39,939 nucleotides of DNA from CAYXVB01 sp964467785 (GCA_964467785.1 CAYXVB010000008.1:1-39939), one strand, 5' to 3'; shown: positions 23,534 through 36,015, numbered from the stretch's first letter. Notes: generated from the letters alone by a model not told the origin. Numbers and translations: made by a program.

Positions 23534-26500
23534 ATGTTAAAAACCCTAAAATGGAATTCAGGTGAACGCTGCGAAGACTCGAAAAGTCATCTAGAGGTAC
23601 GTTGCTTGTCGCTTTTATTTCAATTCCCTAAATGTGCGGGTGGAACCCGCCCCAAATCGGCACAAGCCAGGCTTCGCTTAGGGGGCCTTGTCGCGTCATT
23701 TTTCGTGTTGCCTGCCTGTTCCGTCGGACTTTTTATTCCACCCGAAGCTCGCATCCAACAGATCGAGACACCCGGAGGAGTTCCCATCTCTTCTACGCGG
23801 AAGGTACTCTTCCTTGGGCAGAGCGCGATTTGGACGGCGAGTTTCAGCGCTCCGGTCACGGTCACCGGAAATCCTCGGCTTGCCCTCACCGTAGGAGGGG
23901 GGGCCACTTACGCCCACTATCTCTCCGGGTCCGGAACTTCGGCGCTGCAGTTCAAGTACACTCCCGCTCCCGGCGAGCTCGAAGCGACGAATATCGTTAC
24001 CGGCGCGATCGACCTCAACGGCGGCACGATTGTCGCGGGCGGCGCCGATGTCAGTGCCTCTGCTCAGATTCTTCCACCGGCCAGCACGCTTCTGGTGGAT
24101 GCCATTCCGCATAGTCTGTCCTTTCAGGCTAGCCGCTATTCGGAAGAAGCCGGAGAAAACGGCGGCAACCGGGCCGTGACGGTTTCGATCACGCCCGCGG
24201 CGCTTGCTCCATTGGATGTGCCGATCGTCGTCTCAGGAGACGCGGTTGTGGGCGTGGATCATGACTTCAATTTGCCCTTTGTGACGATTCCGGCTGGCGC
24301 GACCTCGATGAGTGCGGGCTTCAGTCTGATCAATAATTTAACCGTTCAAGGAGATCGTCGGATCTTGCTATCTCTGGATCGGCCCGTTGGCAGCGAGAAC
24401 GTCCTTCTCTCCACGCGCGATCAAGCGATGCTGATGATCCGCGACGACGAGAGCAATGGCTTAAACTTCAGTCTAATTTCGCTCGGGGCCGCGCATTCTT
24501 GTGGGCTTCAAGTTGGGACGGGCAGTCTTTATTGCTGGGGCATGAATTTCTCGGGACAGGTCGGTAACGGAACCTTCGTCGACGCGATAACCCCAGTACA
24601 GATCGATCCGGCGAGCGCTTATACCAAGGTATCCGCAGGTTCGGATCATACCTGTGCGATCTTAGCGGGTTCGAATACCCTCAAGTGCTGGGGCGCCAAT
24701 AGCATGGGGCAATTGGGCATTGACTCGTTTACGAACCAAATATTGCCGACCTTAACGTATGGGGCCCTTACTTTTTCCGAAATCTCGGCGGGTAACGGCT
24801 TTACTTGCGGCATCCGGACAACGGGCGAGCTCAATTGCTGGGGTAGCAATTCCAGTGGGCAGGTGGGTGACGGTAGGGGCATACTGAGGACCACGCCAAC
24901 CACTGTGGACGCGGGCACGATCTACACCAGGATTGTTGCCGGTCGGAACCACGCTTGTGGAATCACCGCCGCAGGGGCGCTCAAATGCTGGGGGCAGAAC
25001 GCATACGGCCAGTTGGGTGACGGCACCACGACTAATCGTTTCTTTCCAACTGTCATTGCGTCCGGCACGTCCTTTAGCGAAGTCGCGGCGGCAGGACTCC
25101 ATACCTGCGCGATCGTTTCGGGGACCCTGGGTATGAAGTGCTGGGGCAATAATATTTCCGGGCAGCTCGGTGATGGCAGCACTGTCGATAAATACGTGCC
25201 GGTGGATATCGACACGGGCACCAGTTATTCGCGGGTGTCGGCCAAGGAGAGCCAAACTTGTGGTTTGTTGAGCGGTTCCTCAATCCTGAAGTGCTGGGGC
25301 GCCAACTCCTCGGGCCAGCTCGGCGATGGATTTTTGAGTAATCGCAGCACGCCGATCAAAATCGATCAGGCAACTGCCTACTCCCAGGTTTCGATGGGCG
25401 CTGTACACACTTGCGCGATAGTCAGCCCAACCGGGGCGCTCAGGTGCTGGGGGGATCGTTCGAATGGTCGTCACGGAGACCGAGTCTCCCTCAGCGAGCG
25501 GAATCCGATTGGGGTTGATCCCCGTTCGACGTATTCAAAGGTGGAGGTCGGAAACGCTTTTGGCTGCGGCGTGTCCGCTACGTCCGGCGCGATTCGCTGC
25601 TGGGGTCGCAACTCGAATAATCAGCTCGGCGATCGCACCGAAATCCCGCGCTCATCGCCGACTCGCCTTGGCTTGGAACGGGAATTCTCCTCCGTCTCAG
25701 CGGGAGGATTACATGCGTGTGGGATCGAAAAGACGAGTGGAGCTCTGTATTGTTGGGGTGACAACGCTAATGGACAGCTGGGTGTCGTTATCTCAGGGGG
25801 CGCCACGTCCGCGTCCGTACCTCTACTCGTCGATGCTGCGACATCATATAAACAGGTTTCGAGCGGTAGTTTGCATACTTGCGGGATTACCACTGCGGGA
25901 ACCCTCAAGTGCTGGGGTGGTAATTCCAACGGTCAGCTAGGAGACGGCTCCAGCATAGTGCGAAATACGCCTGTCGCAATTGATGCGATGACTCAATACT
26001 TAGACGTGTCGGCGGGTCAGAACCATACCTGTGGCGTGACGACGTCGGGCGCCCTCAAATGCTGGGGAAATAACTCCAACGGCGAGCTGGGCGACGGCAC
26101 TTTTAGTTCGTGCTATTCACCGGTGGTGATCAGCTCCGGGAGCGCTTATAACGCGGTTTCGGCAGGCTACTACTCCACCTGCGCCATCCTGAGCTCGACT
26201 CGGCTGGTTCAGTGCTGGGGTTACAACGGAACGGGCGTGCTCGGCGACAATACCGGGACCAGTCGCAATGTTCCCGCATTGATCAGTGATGCGAGTACTC
26301 CCTATGCTCAGGTTTCCGTCGGAAGCGTTACGGCTTGTGGTGTCACACAGGCAGGCATTCTTAAGTGCTGGGGTTCAAACGACAAGGGACAAGCGGGCCA
26401 GCCGGATCTGAATCTGGATTATATATCGCCGACCGTCGTCGACAGCGGAGTCACCTTTGGAGAGGTGTCGGCCGGTAAAAATCATGCCTGCGCGATCACC

Positions 26501-26599
26501 ACGGCGGGGCTCTTAAAATGTTTTGGCGCCAATGACAGTGGCCAGTTGGGCAACGGACTGTTTAAAGCTGTTTTGCCCCAGTTTATCCCGTCGCCCTGA
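23534..26599 (+). CDS. Lipoprotein with Calx-beta-like domain and 14 RCC1 repeats
   Basis: 1021 residues. A hydrophobic segment ending FFVLPAC (Cys at about residue 62) looks like a lipobox, so the mature protein is probably an outer-membrane or surface lipoprotein. The ATG at 23534 makes an unusually long pre-lipobox part, and a later start is possible. Residues about 195-310 (AVTVSITPAA, DHDFNLPFVTIPAGATS, RRILLSLDRP, MLMIRDDE) resemble a Calx-beta domain. From there on, 14 RCC1-type repeats follow, each with a C-x(8-12)-C-W-G core and then N-x-x-GQLGDG-like residues. Fourteen would fit two seven-bladed propellers. Nearly every repeat has two cysteines, suggesting disulfides outside the cytoplasm. 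A binding or adhesion role is inferred. Confidence 0.82.
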   Translation: MLKTLKWNSGERCEDSKSHLEVRCLSLLFQFPKCAGGTRPKSAQARLRLGGLVASFFVLPACSVGLFIPPEARIQQIETPGGVPISSTRKVLFLGQSAIWTASFSAPVTVTGNPRLALTVGGGATYAHYLSGSGTSALQFKYTPAPGELEATNIVTGAIDLNGGTIVAGGADVSASAQILPPASTLLVDAIPHSLSFQASRYSEEAGENGGNRAVTVSITPAALAPLDVPIVVSGDAVVGVDHDFNLPFVTIPAGATSMSAGFSLINNLTVQGDRRILLSLDRPVGSENVLLSTRDQAMLMIRDDESNGLNFSLISLGAAHSCGLQVGTGSLYCWGMNFSGQVGNGTFVDAITPVQIDPASAYTKVSAGSDHTCAILAGSNTLKCWGANSMGQLGIDSFTNQILPTLTYGALTFSEISAGNGFTCGIRTTGELNCWGSNSSGQVGDGRGILRTTPTTVDAGTIYTRIVAGRNHACGITAAGALKCWGQNAYGQLGDGTTTNRFFPTVIASGTSFSEVAAAGLHTCAIVSGTLGMKCWGNNISGQLGDGSTVDKYVPVDIDTGTSYSRVSAKESQTCGLLSGSSILKCWGANSSGQLGDGFLSNRSTPIKIDQATAYSQVSMGAVHTCAIVSPTGALRCWGDRSNGRHGDRVSLSERNPIGVDPRSTYSKVEVGNAFGCGVSATSGAIRCWGRNSNNQLGDRTEIPRSSPTRLGLEREFSSVSAGGLHACGIEKTSGALYCWGDNANGQLGVVISGGATSASVPLLVDAATSYKQVSSGSLHTCGITTAGTLKCWGGNSNGQLGDGSSIVRNTPVAIDAMTQYLDVSAGQNHTCGVTTSGALKCWGNNSNGELGDGTFSSCYSPVVISSGSAYNAVSAGYYSTCAILSSTRLVQCWGYNGTGVLGDNTGTSRNVPALISDASTPYAQVSVGSVTACGVTQAGILKCWGSNDKGQAGQPDLNLDYISPTVVDSGVTFGEVSAGKNHACAITTAGLLKCFGANDSGQLGNGLFKAVLPQFIPSP

Positions 26600-26603
26600 G
26601 CGA

Positions 26604-28532
26604 TCAGATCCGGACCTGGGAACCGATCTCGATCACCTGATCCGGGGGCAGATTGAAGAACTCAGTCGCGGGGCGCGCATTGCGTGAAAGCACGACAAAG
26701 AGCTTTTTGCGCCAGAGGTACATGCCGCTGTCTCCGGTGGCGAGGAAGGACTCGCGGCCCAGGTAGTAGCTGACTCGGGAGCGGTCGATCTTGAGACCTG
26801 AGGATTCGCAGCGGGTCAGGATCTCTTCGACGTCCGGAGTCTCCATGTAGCCATAACGGGCGATCACTTTGACAAAACCCTGGTCGAAATCCGTCACGCG
26901 GACACGCTCGTCCATGGGGACTTCGGGCGCATGCTCGGTGATGATCGAGAGGAGCACGACTTTTTCGTGCAAAGATTGGTTGTGGCGGTAATGGTGCAGG
27001 AGCACCGACGGCGCGATATCGCGGTTCAGGGTCATGAACACAGCGGTGCCCTTGACTCGATGGGGCTTGTCCTCGGCGACTTTGTCGATAAAGCGGTCGA
27101 GTGGTACCGAGAGCTTGGCCATCTGAGCGGCCAGGGTGATGCGGCCGCGTTTCCAGGTCATCATTACGGACAAGATGGCGATCGCGATCAAGACGGGGAT
27201 CCAGCCGCCGTGGATCAGCTTTGCCAGATTGGCGCCGAAGAAGGCGAGATCGATCGTCAGGAAGAGCGCCACCAAGGCGACCGCCTGGAACACGGGCCAC
27301 TTCCAAACGAGCCGCACGACGAGGAAGAAGAGCAGGGACGTGATTGTCATCGTGCCGGTCACCGCGATGCCGTAGGCGGCGGCGAGCTTGGTGGACTCCT
27401 CGAACACGAGCACCAGGCTGATGCAGGCGACCATGAGAAAGAGGTTCACGCCCGGGACAAAGATCTGACCTTCGGTCTCACGCGAGGTGTGGCGGATGTT
27501 GGTGCGCGGAAGATAGCCGAGCTGTACGCTCTGCTGGGTGAGCGAAAACGCTCCAGAGATCAGCGCTTGGGAAGCGATCACGGTGGCGATGGTGGCGATG
27601 AGCACCAGCGGATAAATCAGCCAGCCGTCGACCAGCGCGTAAAAGGTGTGATCGAGGACGGCTGCGCCTTTTTCGAGAACGACGGCGCCTTGGCCGAAAT
27701 AGTTGATCAGCAGCGCCGGAAAGACCACGGTGTACCAGCTCCAGCGGATCGGCTTGCGGCCGAAGTGACCCATGTCCGCGTAAAGCGCCTCGCCCCCGGT
27801 GATGCAAAGGACGATGGAGCTGAGCACGAGGAATCCCTGTATTCCGTTGCGGGAGAAGAACGAGATGGCGTGCATCGGATTGACCGCGCCGAGGATCTCG
27901 GGATGGCGGAATATCCACGGAAGTCCCGTGACGGCTAGGGTGAGGAACCAGAGCAGCGTCATCGGGCCAAAGACGGCTCCGATCCGGTGGGTACCCCCGC
28001 GCTGCACGCTGAAGAGCACGATCAGGATGCCGATCGTGATCGGTACGATCACGGGATCGAACGCGGGCGTCGCCACTGCAAGACCCTCGATCGCGGAAAG
28101 CACCGAGATGGCCGGAGTGATGATGCCGTCGCCATAAAGCAGTCCCGCGCCGAAGAGTGCGAGGAGCACGACGATGCGCCGCCGGCGGGCGTCGTTGGGT
28201 TTCTCCAGGCGGGGCAGCAGGAGCGCAAGCAACGTAGTAATCCCGCCCTCACCTTGATTATCGGCGCGCAGAATGAAGGCTAGGTACTTGACGACGATCA
28301 CCAGCGTGAGCGACCAGAAGACCAAGGATAGGATGCCAAAGATATTCGCGCTACTGAGCGCGAGGCCGTGCGAGGGGTGGAAGCTTTCCTTCAGCGCGTA
28401 AAGCGGAGAGGTGCCGATGTCGCCGTAGACGACTCCGAGGGCGCCGAGGGAGAGCTTGGCCAAAGTGCTGCCCGAGCAGTCTTTTGAAGGGTGTCCGTGC
28501 ATAGTTTGAGCAGACATTTGGAGTGAGTCCAT
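26604..28532 (-). CDS. kup: Kup family low-affinity potassium transporter
   Basis: 642 residues, the usual Kup length. GALGVVYGDIGTSPLYALKE near the N-terminus is diagnostic, followed by ADNQGEGGITTLLAL, GAGLLYGDGIITPAISVLSA and GQGAVVLEKGAAVL. About twelve membrane helices, then a cytoplasmic C-terminal domain with YYLGRESF. It takes up K+ with protons across the inner membrane. The ATG at 28532 directly abuts AGGAAGG; an ATG 15 bases in is an alternative start. The stop is four bases from the convergent RCC1 gene. A palindrome upstream suggests regulation. Confidence 0.95.
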   Translation of the reverse strand: MDSLQMSAQTMHGHPSKDCSGSTLAKLSLGALGVVYGDIGTSPLYALKESFHPSHGLALSSANIFGILSLVFWSLTLVIVVKYLAFILRADNQGEGGITTLLALLLPRLEKPNDARRRRIVVLLALFGAGLLYGDGIITPAISVLSAIEGLAVATPAFDPVIVPITIGILIVLFSVQRGGTHRIGAVFGPMTLLWFLTLAVTGLPWIFRHPEILGAVNPMHAISFFSRNGIQGFLVLSSIVLCITGGEALYADMGHFGRKPIRWSWYTVVFPALLINYFGQGAVVLEKGAAVLDHTFYALVDGWLIYPLVLIATIATVIASQALISGAFSLTQQSVQLGYLPRTNIRHTSRETEGQIFVPGVNLFLMVACISLVLVFEESTKLAAAYGIAVTGTMTITSLLFFLVVRLVWKWPVFQAVALVALFLTIDLAFFGANLAKLIHGGWIPVLIAIAILSVMMTWKRGRITLAAQMAKLSVPLDRFIDKVAEDKPHRVKGTAVFMTLNRDIAPSVLLHHYRHNQSLHEKVVLLSIITEHAPEVPMDERVRVTDFDQGFVKVIARYGYMETPDVEEILTRCESSGLKIDRSRVSYYLGRESFLATGDSGMYLWRKKLFVVLSRNARPATEFFNLPPDQVIEIGSQVRI

Positions 28533-28574
28533 CCTTCCTGTTTTCGGCGCAATTGGTCAAGAAAAACGGTGATG

Positions 28575-28605
28575 GTTCAATTTGAACATACTTGAGAACT
28601 GTCAA
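28575..28605 (-). promoter_or_regulatory. kup promoter region with palindrome
   Basis: TTGACA on the minus strand (28600-28605) is a perfect -35 box. At the expected -10 position the sequence is poor, but GTTCAA-T-TTGAAC (28575-28587) is a perfect 13-base palindrome there. An operator that controls an activator-dependent promoter is plausible. Confidence 0.45.
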
Positions 28606-28668
28606 GGTTTCTAAAGAACCTGGAATGTTCCGAAACGCACCGTGTTGAACCCTGCGCCAACGAAAGAA

Positions 28669-28696
28669 GGCGCCCAGGCTGATCGCACTGGGCGCC
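28669..28696 (-). terminator. Intrinsic terminator after ppdK
   Basis: GGCGCCCAG and CTGGGCGCC form a perfect nine-base stem with a ten-base loop, followed on the minus strand by TTCTTTCG. It lies between ppdK and kup, which are in the same direction, and should separate their transcripts. Confidence 0.75.
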
Positions 28697-28757
28697 CCTT
28701 TTGAGTGGTCTCATGTCCCGATCGTAAAAAAGCCGTTCACTAGGCATTCTTGTCGGG

Positions 28758-31831
<3,074 letters not shown>

Positions 31832-31992
31832 AATCGATCGTGACTCCGTAGGGTTGCCCTGTGCTTACGACTTTTCATTTCGATAACAGAAAGTAGGTCG
31901 AGCGGCTACGGCATTTGCGAATGTAGAAGGTAGAGTTAATGCGGCGTGCCAAGAGAAAAGGCGGGACGCTGGGTGGGCGATACATCAATGAA

Positions 31993-32030
31993 CTAGCGCA
32001 TCGACTTCGCTAGGAGAATCGATGCGCTAG
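31993..32030 (-). terminator. Long hairpin downstream of the 32063 gene
   Basis: CTAGCGCATCGA and TCGATGCGCTAG form a perfect 12-base stem around a 14-base loop. It lies 33 bases after the stop codon of the minus-strand gene. There is no clear T tract, so termination may be inefficient or the hairpin may serve as a 3' stabiliser. Confidence 0.5.
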
Positions 32031-32062
32031 GCCCTACAGCAGTTTAAAGCAAGAAAGGAAGC

Positions 32063-33523
32063 TCAGTTTCGCGCTTCGGCGATGATGTGGATTGGATTGG
32101 TCAACTCCGGGGTATACTGCCGGAGCTCATCGTTGAAGATGCTCGATTCATAGGTGACGCGCACTTCGACAGTGCCGTTTTGGAATCGCGAGTAGGGCTT
32201 ACCGTAGCGCGAAGAAGTTCTCTCGACCGGAATGGAGCGAGACTTCGCCAGATAGCGCAGCGTGCTTTCGTATTTTCCCGAGAGAAGTTCTCCGGCGGAA
32301 AGTTTGGCTGCGAAGGAGACGCCGCCCACCTTGCGCTGCAGCTCCGAGAAGGTGTCGTCGTCTTCGAAAGCGAAGAACTTGTCGAAATTGCATTGAGGAG
32401 AGGAATACGCGATCCGCTCCAGGGTTTTGGCGGTATTCAGTCTGTTGTAGGGGAAGAGGACGTAATACGACTTTCTCCAGGGCGCGTTTTCAATGGGCGA
32501 GTTCACTCTGTCGAGGCGGTTCAGGAACGTGTGTTTGAGCTCGGGGTAGCTGGACTCGATGATCTTCTGATACTTCTGCATCGTGGCGGACCGGATTTCC
32601 GAATCGCATGCCGAGCAATCTCGCGCGCTGATATAGCGGCTCACGTTTTCACTGAAGCGAGCATAGGCGGATTCCAGTTCCCGGAGGCCATCTCGATAAT
32701 CGACGGCGATGTAATCCAGCTCCTGGCTCGCGGAGGTCTTGAAGTTTCCGCCGCATTCCGAAATGATCTGGTCGATGCCCCCGTGACCGGTCCGAATCGA
32801 ATCCAGTCGCGCCTGCGCCAAATCGATTTCGGATTTCAGATTCGCCAAGTCTGAGTTGATTGGCAGGAGGTTCTTCTTCGCGTTGGCGTACAGCTGGCGG
32901 CCTTTCGCCATCGCCGCGGCGGGATCGAAATCGCCGTCGGACATCGCGACTGCCAGCTTCTTGATGGCCAGCTTTTTTACAACGACGTTTACTAAGTATT
33001 CGCTGATCTGGTTTGAGATGAAATATTGGGAGTCATCACCGACCGCGGGCTCGAGGTCGGCGAGTCCGGCGAATTCGTGATGGACGAGTACGTACTGCTC
33101 GGATTCGTCTAGCAAGGGGAATTTGCCGAAATCGCATTTGATTTCCTGAGCGCCGCTGCCGCTGTGCTTAAAGCGGCAAACTTTCGGCGTGCCGTTGACC
33201 TGAACCGGATAATTCTGATCTCCGGGGCCGACGCACATGATCTTGGCGGAATTGATAGCGCCCAGCATCTGGTTCGAGTAGCTGCCGACGGTGACGCCGT
33301 TCGGAAGAGACAGGCTGGCAGGGCCGCCGCTTTTGATCCATGAGCTGATGTCGTCACGGATGGTCTTGATGCGGTTTTCGCAGGTGTCACCTCCGCCGCC
33401 GGTCTCGCCTCCCATTCGGGCGATGGCTACAGCCGGGTGCGTGAAGGAGATTGCGGCTGAACTGATACTGAGAAGCATCGCCAGCTTTGAGGCGAAATTT
33501 GGGGACAAGATTCGGTTCGTCAT
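32063..33523 (-). CDS. Secreted protein of unknown function with HHEFAGL motif
   Basis: 486 residues from the ATG at 33523, chosen because GAGGAA lies four bases upstream; the open frame continues 33 bases further without support. The signal peptide ends near HPAVAIA. YVLVHHEFAGLADLE (about 144-158) followed by SQYFISNQISEYL is a block I associate with exported proteins of Bdellovibrionota. The H-H-E could bind metal, but it is not a standard zincin H-E-x-x-H. A middle section (residues about 190-300) is helical, with several cysteines (SACDSE, SECGGN). No enzymatic call is made. It is divergent from the TIGR02147 gene. Confidence 0.72.
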   Translation of the reverse strand: MTNRILSPNFASKLAMLLSISSAAISFTHPAVAIARMGGETGGGGDTCENRIKTIRDDISSWIKSGGPASLSLPNGVTVGSYSNQMLGAINSAKIMCVGPGDQNYPVQVNGTPKVCRFKHSGSGAQEIKCDFGKFPLLDESEQYVLVHHEFAGLADLEPAVGDDSQYFISNQISEYLVNVVVKKLAIKKLAVAMSDGDFDPAAAMAKGRQLYANAKKNLLPINSDLANLKSEIDLAQARLDSIRTGHGGIDQIISECGGNFKTSASQELDYIAVDYRDGLRELESAYARFSENVSRYISARDCSACDSEIRSATMQKYQKIIESSYPELKHTFLNRLDRVNSPIENAPWRKSYYVLFPYNRLNTAKTLERIAYSSPQCNFDKFFAFEDDDTFSELQRKVGGVSFAAKLSAGELLSGKYESTLRYLAKSRSIPVERTSSRYGKPYSRFQNGTVEVRVTYESSIFNDELRQYTPELTNPIHIIAEARN

Positions 33524-33563
33524 TGTTTCCTCGCATTTGAGCTGCATGGGCGGCATACATTAC

Positions 33564-33580
33564 TTGACTTTAATAGTCAA
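33564..33580 (-). promoter_or_regulatory. Inverted repeat upstream of the secreted-protein gene
   Basis: TTGACT-TTAAT-AGTCAA is a perfect six-base inverted repeat about 40 bases before the ATG. It may be an operator or part of a promoter. Confidence 0.35.
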
Positions 33581-33600
33581 TTTAAGCTGACCTAATTAAG

Positions 33601-33646
33601 CCGCCGTTTCATATGTAGCCTGAGTTTAATCAGTCTCTTACGGCGG
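33601..33646 (-). promoter_or_regulatory. Structured 5' region of the secreted-protein gene
   Basis: CCGCCGT and ACGGCGG form a seven-base stem enclosing a smaller CTGA/TCAG hairpin. It lies between a GCAATGCGC box (33662-33670, similar to the leader-promoter boxes at 6352 and 23450) and the start codon, so it is probably within the 5' untranslated region. Confidence 0.4.
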
Positions 33647-33728
33647 GGCCCGTTTTATGGCGCAATGCGCATTTTTAGTAGGAAAAATAAATTAAAGTTC
33701 AAGTGATTACTTAAGATAAAATTTACAT

Positions 33729-34550
33729 ATGGCGCAGCGACCCCATATCTTTGAATATCGCGACTATAAACTGTACTTGCGATCCTGGATCGAATCTCGA
33801 CCCGGTGGCGGAAGAGGGGAGAAATCCCGTATGGCTCGGCAGGCCCGCTGCCACCTCGCTTACATTTCCCAGGTTCTAGCCGGGCATGCGCATTTCAGTT
33901 TGGAGCAAGCGGAGGCGCTGAATGGTCTTTTGGAGCATGGCGACGAAGAGTCGACTTACTTCCTGGTTCTTGTCGAGTGGGGAAGGGCGGGGACGCATTC
34001 GTTGAAAATGCATTTCGAGCGCCAGCTAAGAAAAATGCAGGACCAAAGGTTGCTGCTGACAAATCGCTTTACGGATAAGAGATCGCTTACCCCGGAAAAC
34101 CAGTCCACCTATTACAGTCATTGGGCCTACTGCGCGGTGCACATGGCCGTGCTTAATCCAGATCTTCGTTCGCCGGGCGTTCTATCGCGCTATTTCGATC
34201 TCCCCCTTCCCAAGGTGCTTGAGATTCTGGATTTCCTGGTTTCGGTCGGACTCGTAAGACGCGAAGACGGCGTATTTTGGCCTGGCGATGTACGCATTCA
34301 CTTGGATCACAATTCTTCGATGATAGCTAAGCACCACGTCAACTGGAGACTGCAAGCGATGAGAGCGCTCGAGAGGGAGACGCCCCATGAACTTCATTAC
34401 TCGGGAGTGATCAGCGTGGGGCACGGGGATCTACCCCGGATTCGGGAAGCGCTGGTCCGCGCGCTCGAGCAGGTGCGTGGGATCGTCAAGAACTCGAAGG
34501 ACGAAGCGGTTTATTGCTACTCGCTGGATCTCTTTGGACTGGGACGGTAA
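33729..34550 (+). CDS. TIGR02147 family protein (putative DNA-binding regulator)
   Basis: 273 residues. FEYRDYKLYLRSWIESR at the start, YISQVLAGHAHFSLEQA (helix-turn-helix-like), ALNGLLEHGDEESTYFLVLVEW and the following winged-helix-like part fit TIGR02147/DUF4423. This family is abundant in Fibrobacter and Bdellovibrionota and is usually regarded as regulatory. There is no ribosome binding site before the ATG, so a leaderless transcript is possible. It is divergent from the secreted protein at 32063, which it might control. Its 3' end overlaps the convergent GT-C gene by 65 bases. Confidence 0.82.
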   Translation: MAQRPHIFEYRDYKLYLRSWIESRPGGGRGEKSRMARQARCHLAYISQVLAGHAHFSLEQAEALNGLLEHGDEESTYFLVLVEWGRAGTHSLKMHFERQLRKMQDQRLLLTNRFTDKRSLTPENQSTYYSHWAYCAVHMAVLNPDLRSPGVLSRYFDLPLPKVLEILDFLVSVGLVRREDGVFWPGDVRIHLDHNSSMIAKHHVNWRLQAMRALERETPHELHYSGVISVGHGDLPRIREALVRALEQVRGIVKNSKDEAVYCYSLDLFGLGR

Positions 34551-36015
34551 ACCGGACCGCGCTCAAACCGGGGTCAACTTGCTTTTGCTTGAGCGCCTCC
34601 GTGTAGTCGGGGATCGCTTTGAGCAAACGGTAGACCTCTGGGTCCGAATGCATGCTCGATGCACCCGGCGCATGGCCGATCAGCCAGACGGTCGTGCCCG
34701 CACTGAGTCGCTTTTCGATCTCCGAAAAACGGTTGAACGGGTAAACGCGTCTGGAATTCAGACATTTTTCGGGATCCGCTGAGCCAAAGCACTCGGGCGC
34801 CGCGTAAAGGGCGTAGGGATACATGAGGATGGAGGGCCAGATCAGCACGAGGTCCGACCTACGGGGCTGCATTTGGGCCGGGAGGCCGAACCATCCCTCC
34901 CGATCGTGTGACCAGGCGCGGAGGTCGATCCGCAAGGACATCAGCAGGATCACGCAAAACAGAGCCCAGGAAACCCGCCATCTGCGAGTCATCCTTGCCA
35001 GGCCGTCCGCAGCAAGGATCGCCAGCGGGACGATGCCCGGCACCATCGCGCGAAGGAGAGGGATGGGTGCGTGGATCCAGGAGTAAATAAAGGCCGCGAT
35101 GCCAGGCACGAGGTACCAGAGCCAGAGGTAGGCGGAAGTCGCGATTCGAACGGGAGGCCCGTCAGGCGCAGGGTCTGTGGAACGCTCTTTCCGGGTGAGG
35201 GCCGCAAAAAGAATCGGAATTCCATAGGCCAGACCCAGCTCATGAAACCGACTTTGTCCGGCCAGATCCGCAAGTCGGACCAATAGATCTCCCAGCGCGG
35301 GCGATTCCACCCATGAATAGACTGAGGGAAGGTCCTGCGCGAAATCGAAGCGAAACGTAATGGCCAGAATGACCGGCGAGTAAAGCAGCGCGAGCAGAGC
35401 TTGCAGGCGCAGCCAAGACGGAATCCGGTGCAGCCCTTCAAAACGTGCCGCGAACGCCACAAAATGAATCCACTGGGCCAGGACGACCGCAAAGCCCGTC
35501 AGATGGGAATAGACGAGTAGTGAGGTCGCGAGGAGATACTTCGTCCCGCTTCTCCGCCCCAGATCATCGAAATAGTCCAGATAAGCGCGGGAGGACAAGG
35601 TAGCCGTCGCAATGAGGAGTATGTAGGTGCGGACGGACTGTGAATAATAAACGTGAAGGGGCGCGAGCGCGAGCAACGAAGCCGCGATCACGGCGGTGCG
35701 CCCGTCAAAGCGCCTTCGGGCAAAGAGATAGACCAAGACGACGGAGAGCGCGGTCAGGCAAGCGGAAAGGAGTTTGGCGCTCTCCGGACTGACGCCCGCG
35801 ACTAGGCTCCAGGCCGCGAGCAGGAAGTTGTACAGCGGTGTATGGATCTCGTAGAGCAGCGGAGACAGGCCTTGGGAGAGGGACTGCGAGACAAGATGGA
35901 GCGTGAGCCCTTCGTCGGCGGTAAGCGAGCGGTTGCGACCGAAGTGGAGGCTGAGGGCAAAGGCCAGAGCGGCGATCCCTATAAAGAGCGGCCCGAGGCG
36001 AATGGCTTTCAACAT
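34486..36015 (-). CDS. GT-C type membrane glycosyltransferase
   Basis: 509 residues from the ATG at 36015; a longer frame upstream overlaps the divergent gene and is unlikely. About ten membrane helices. SLTADEGLTLHLVSQ after the first helix supplies the D-E acidic motif of GT39-like GT-C enzymes, and IHTPLYNFLLAAW matches the following loop; LAPLHVYYSQSVRTYILL is also typical of the family. It probably transfers a sugar from a polyprenyl-phosphate donor to a protein, lipid or glycan at the periplasmic face. The long 3' overlap with the TIGR02147 gene is unusual. Acceptor unknown. Confidence 0.76.
   Translation of the reverse strand: MLKAIRLGPLFIGIAALAFALSLHFGRNRSLTADEGLTLHLVSQSLSQGLSPLLYEIHTPLYNFLLAAWSLVAGVSPESAKLLSACLTALSVVLVYLFARRRFDGRTAVIAASLLALAPLHVYYSQSVRTYILLIATATLSSRAYLDYFDDLGRRSGTKYLLATSLLVYSHLTGFAVVLAQWIHFVAFAARFEGLHRIPSWLRLQALLALLYSPVILAITFRFDFAQDLPSVYSWVESPALGDLLVRLADLAGQSRFHELGLAYGIPILFAALTRKERSTDPAPDGPPVRIATSAYLWLWYLVPGIAAFIYSWIHAPIPLLRAMVPGIVPLAILAADGLARMTRRWRVSWALFCVILLMSLRIDLRAWSHDREGWFGLPAQMQPRRSDLVLIWPSILMYPYALYAAPECFGSADPEKCLNSRRVYPFNRFSEIEKRLSAGTTVWLIGHAPGASSMHSDPEVYRLLKAIPDYTEALKQKQVDPGLSAVRFTVPVQRDPASSNKPLRPSSS

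Noticed and set aside
24480..26560. Regular repeats as a CRISPR array or DNA tandem repeat
   Set aside because: They are protein-level RCC1 repeats in one long frame with diverged nucleotides.
26931..27938. Open frame of 335 codons opposite kup
   Set aside because: Shadow of the transporter gene, rich in charged residues and low in complexity.
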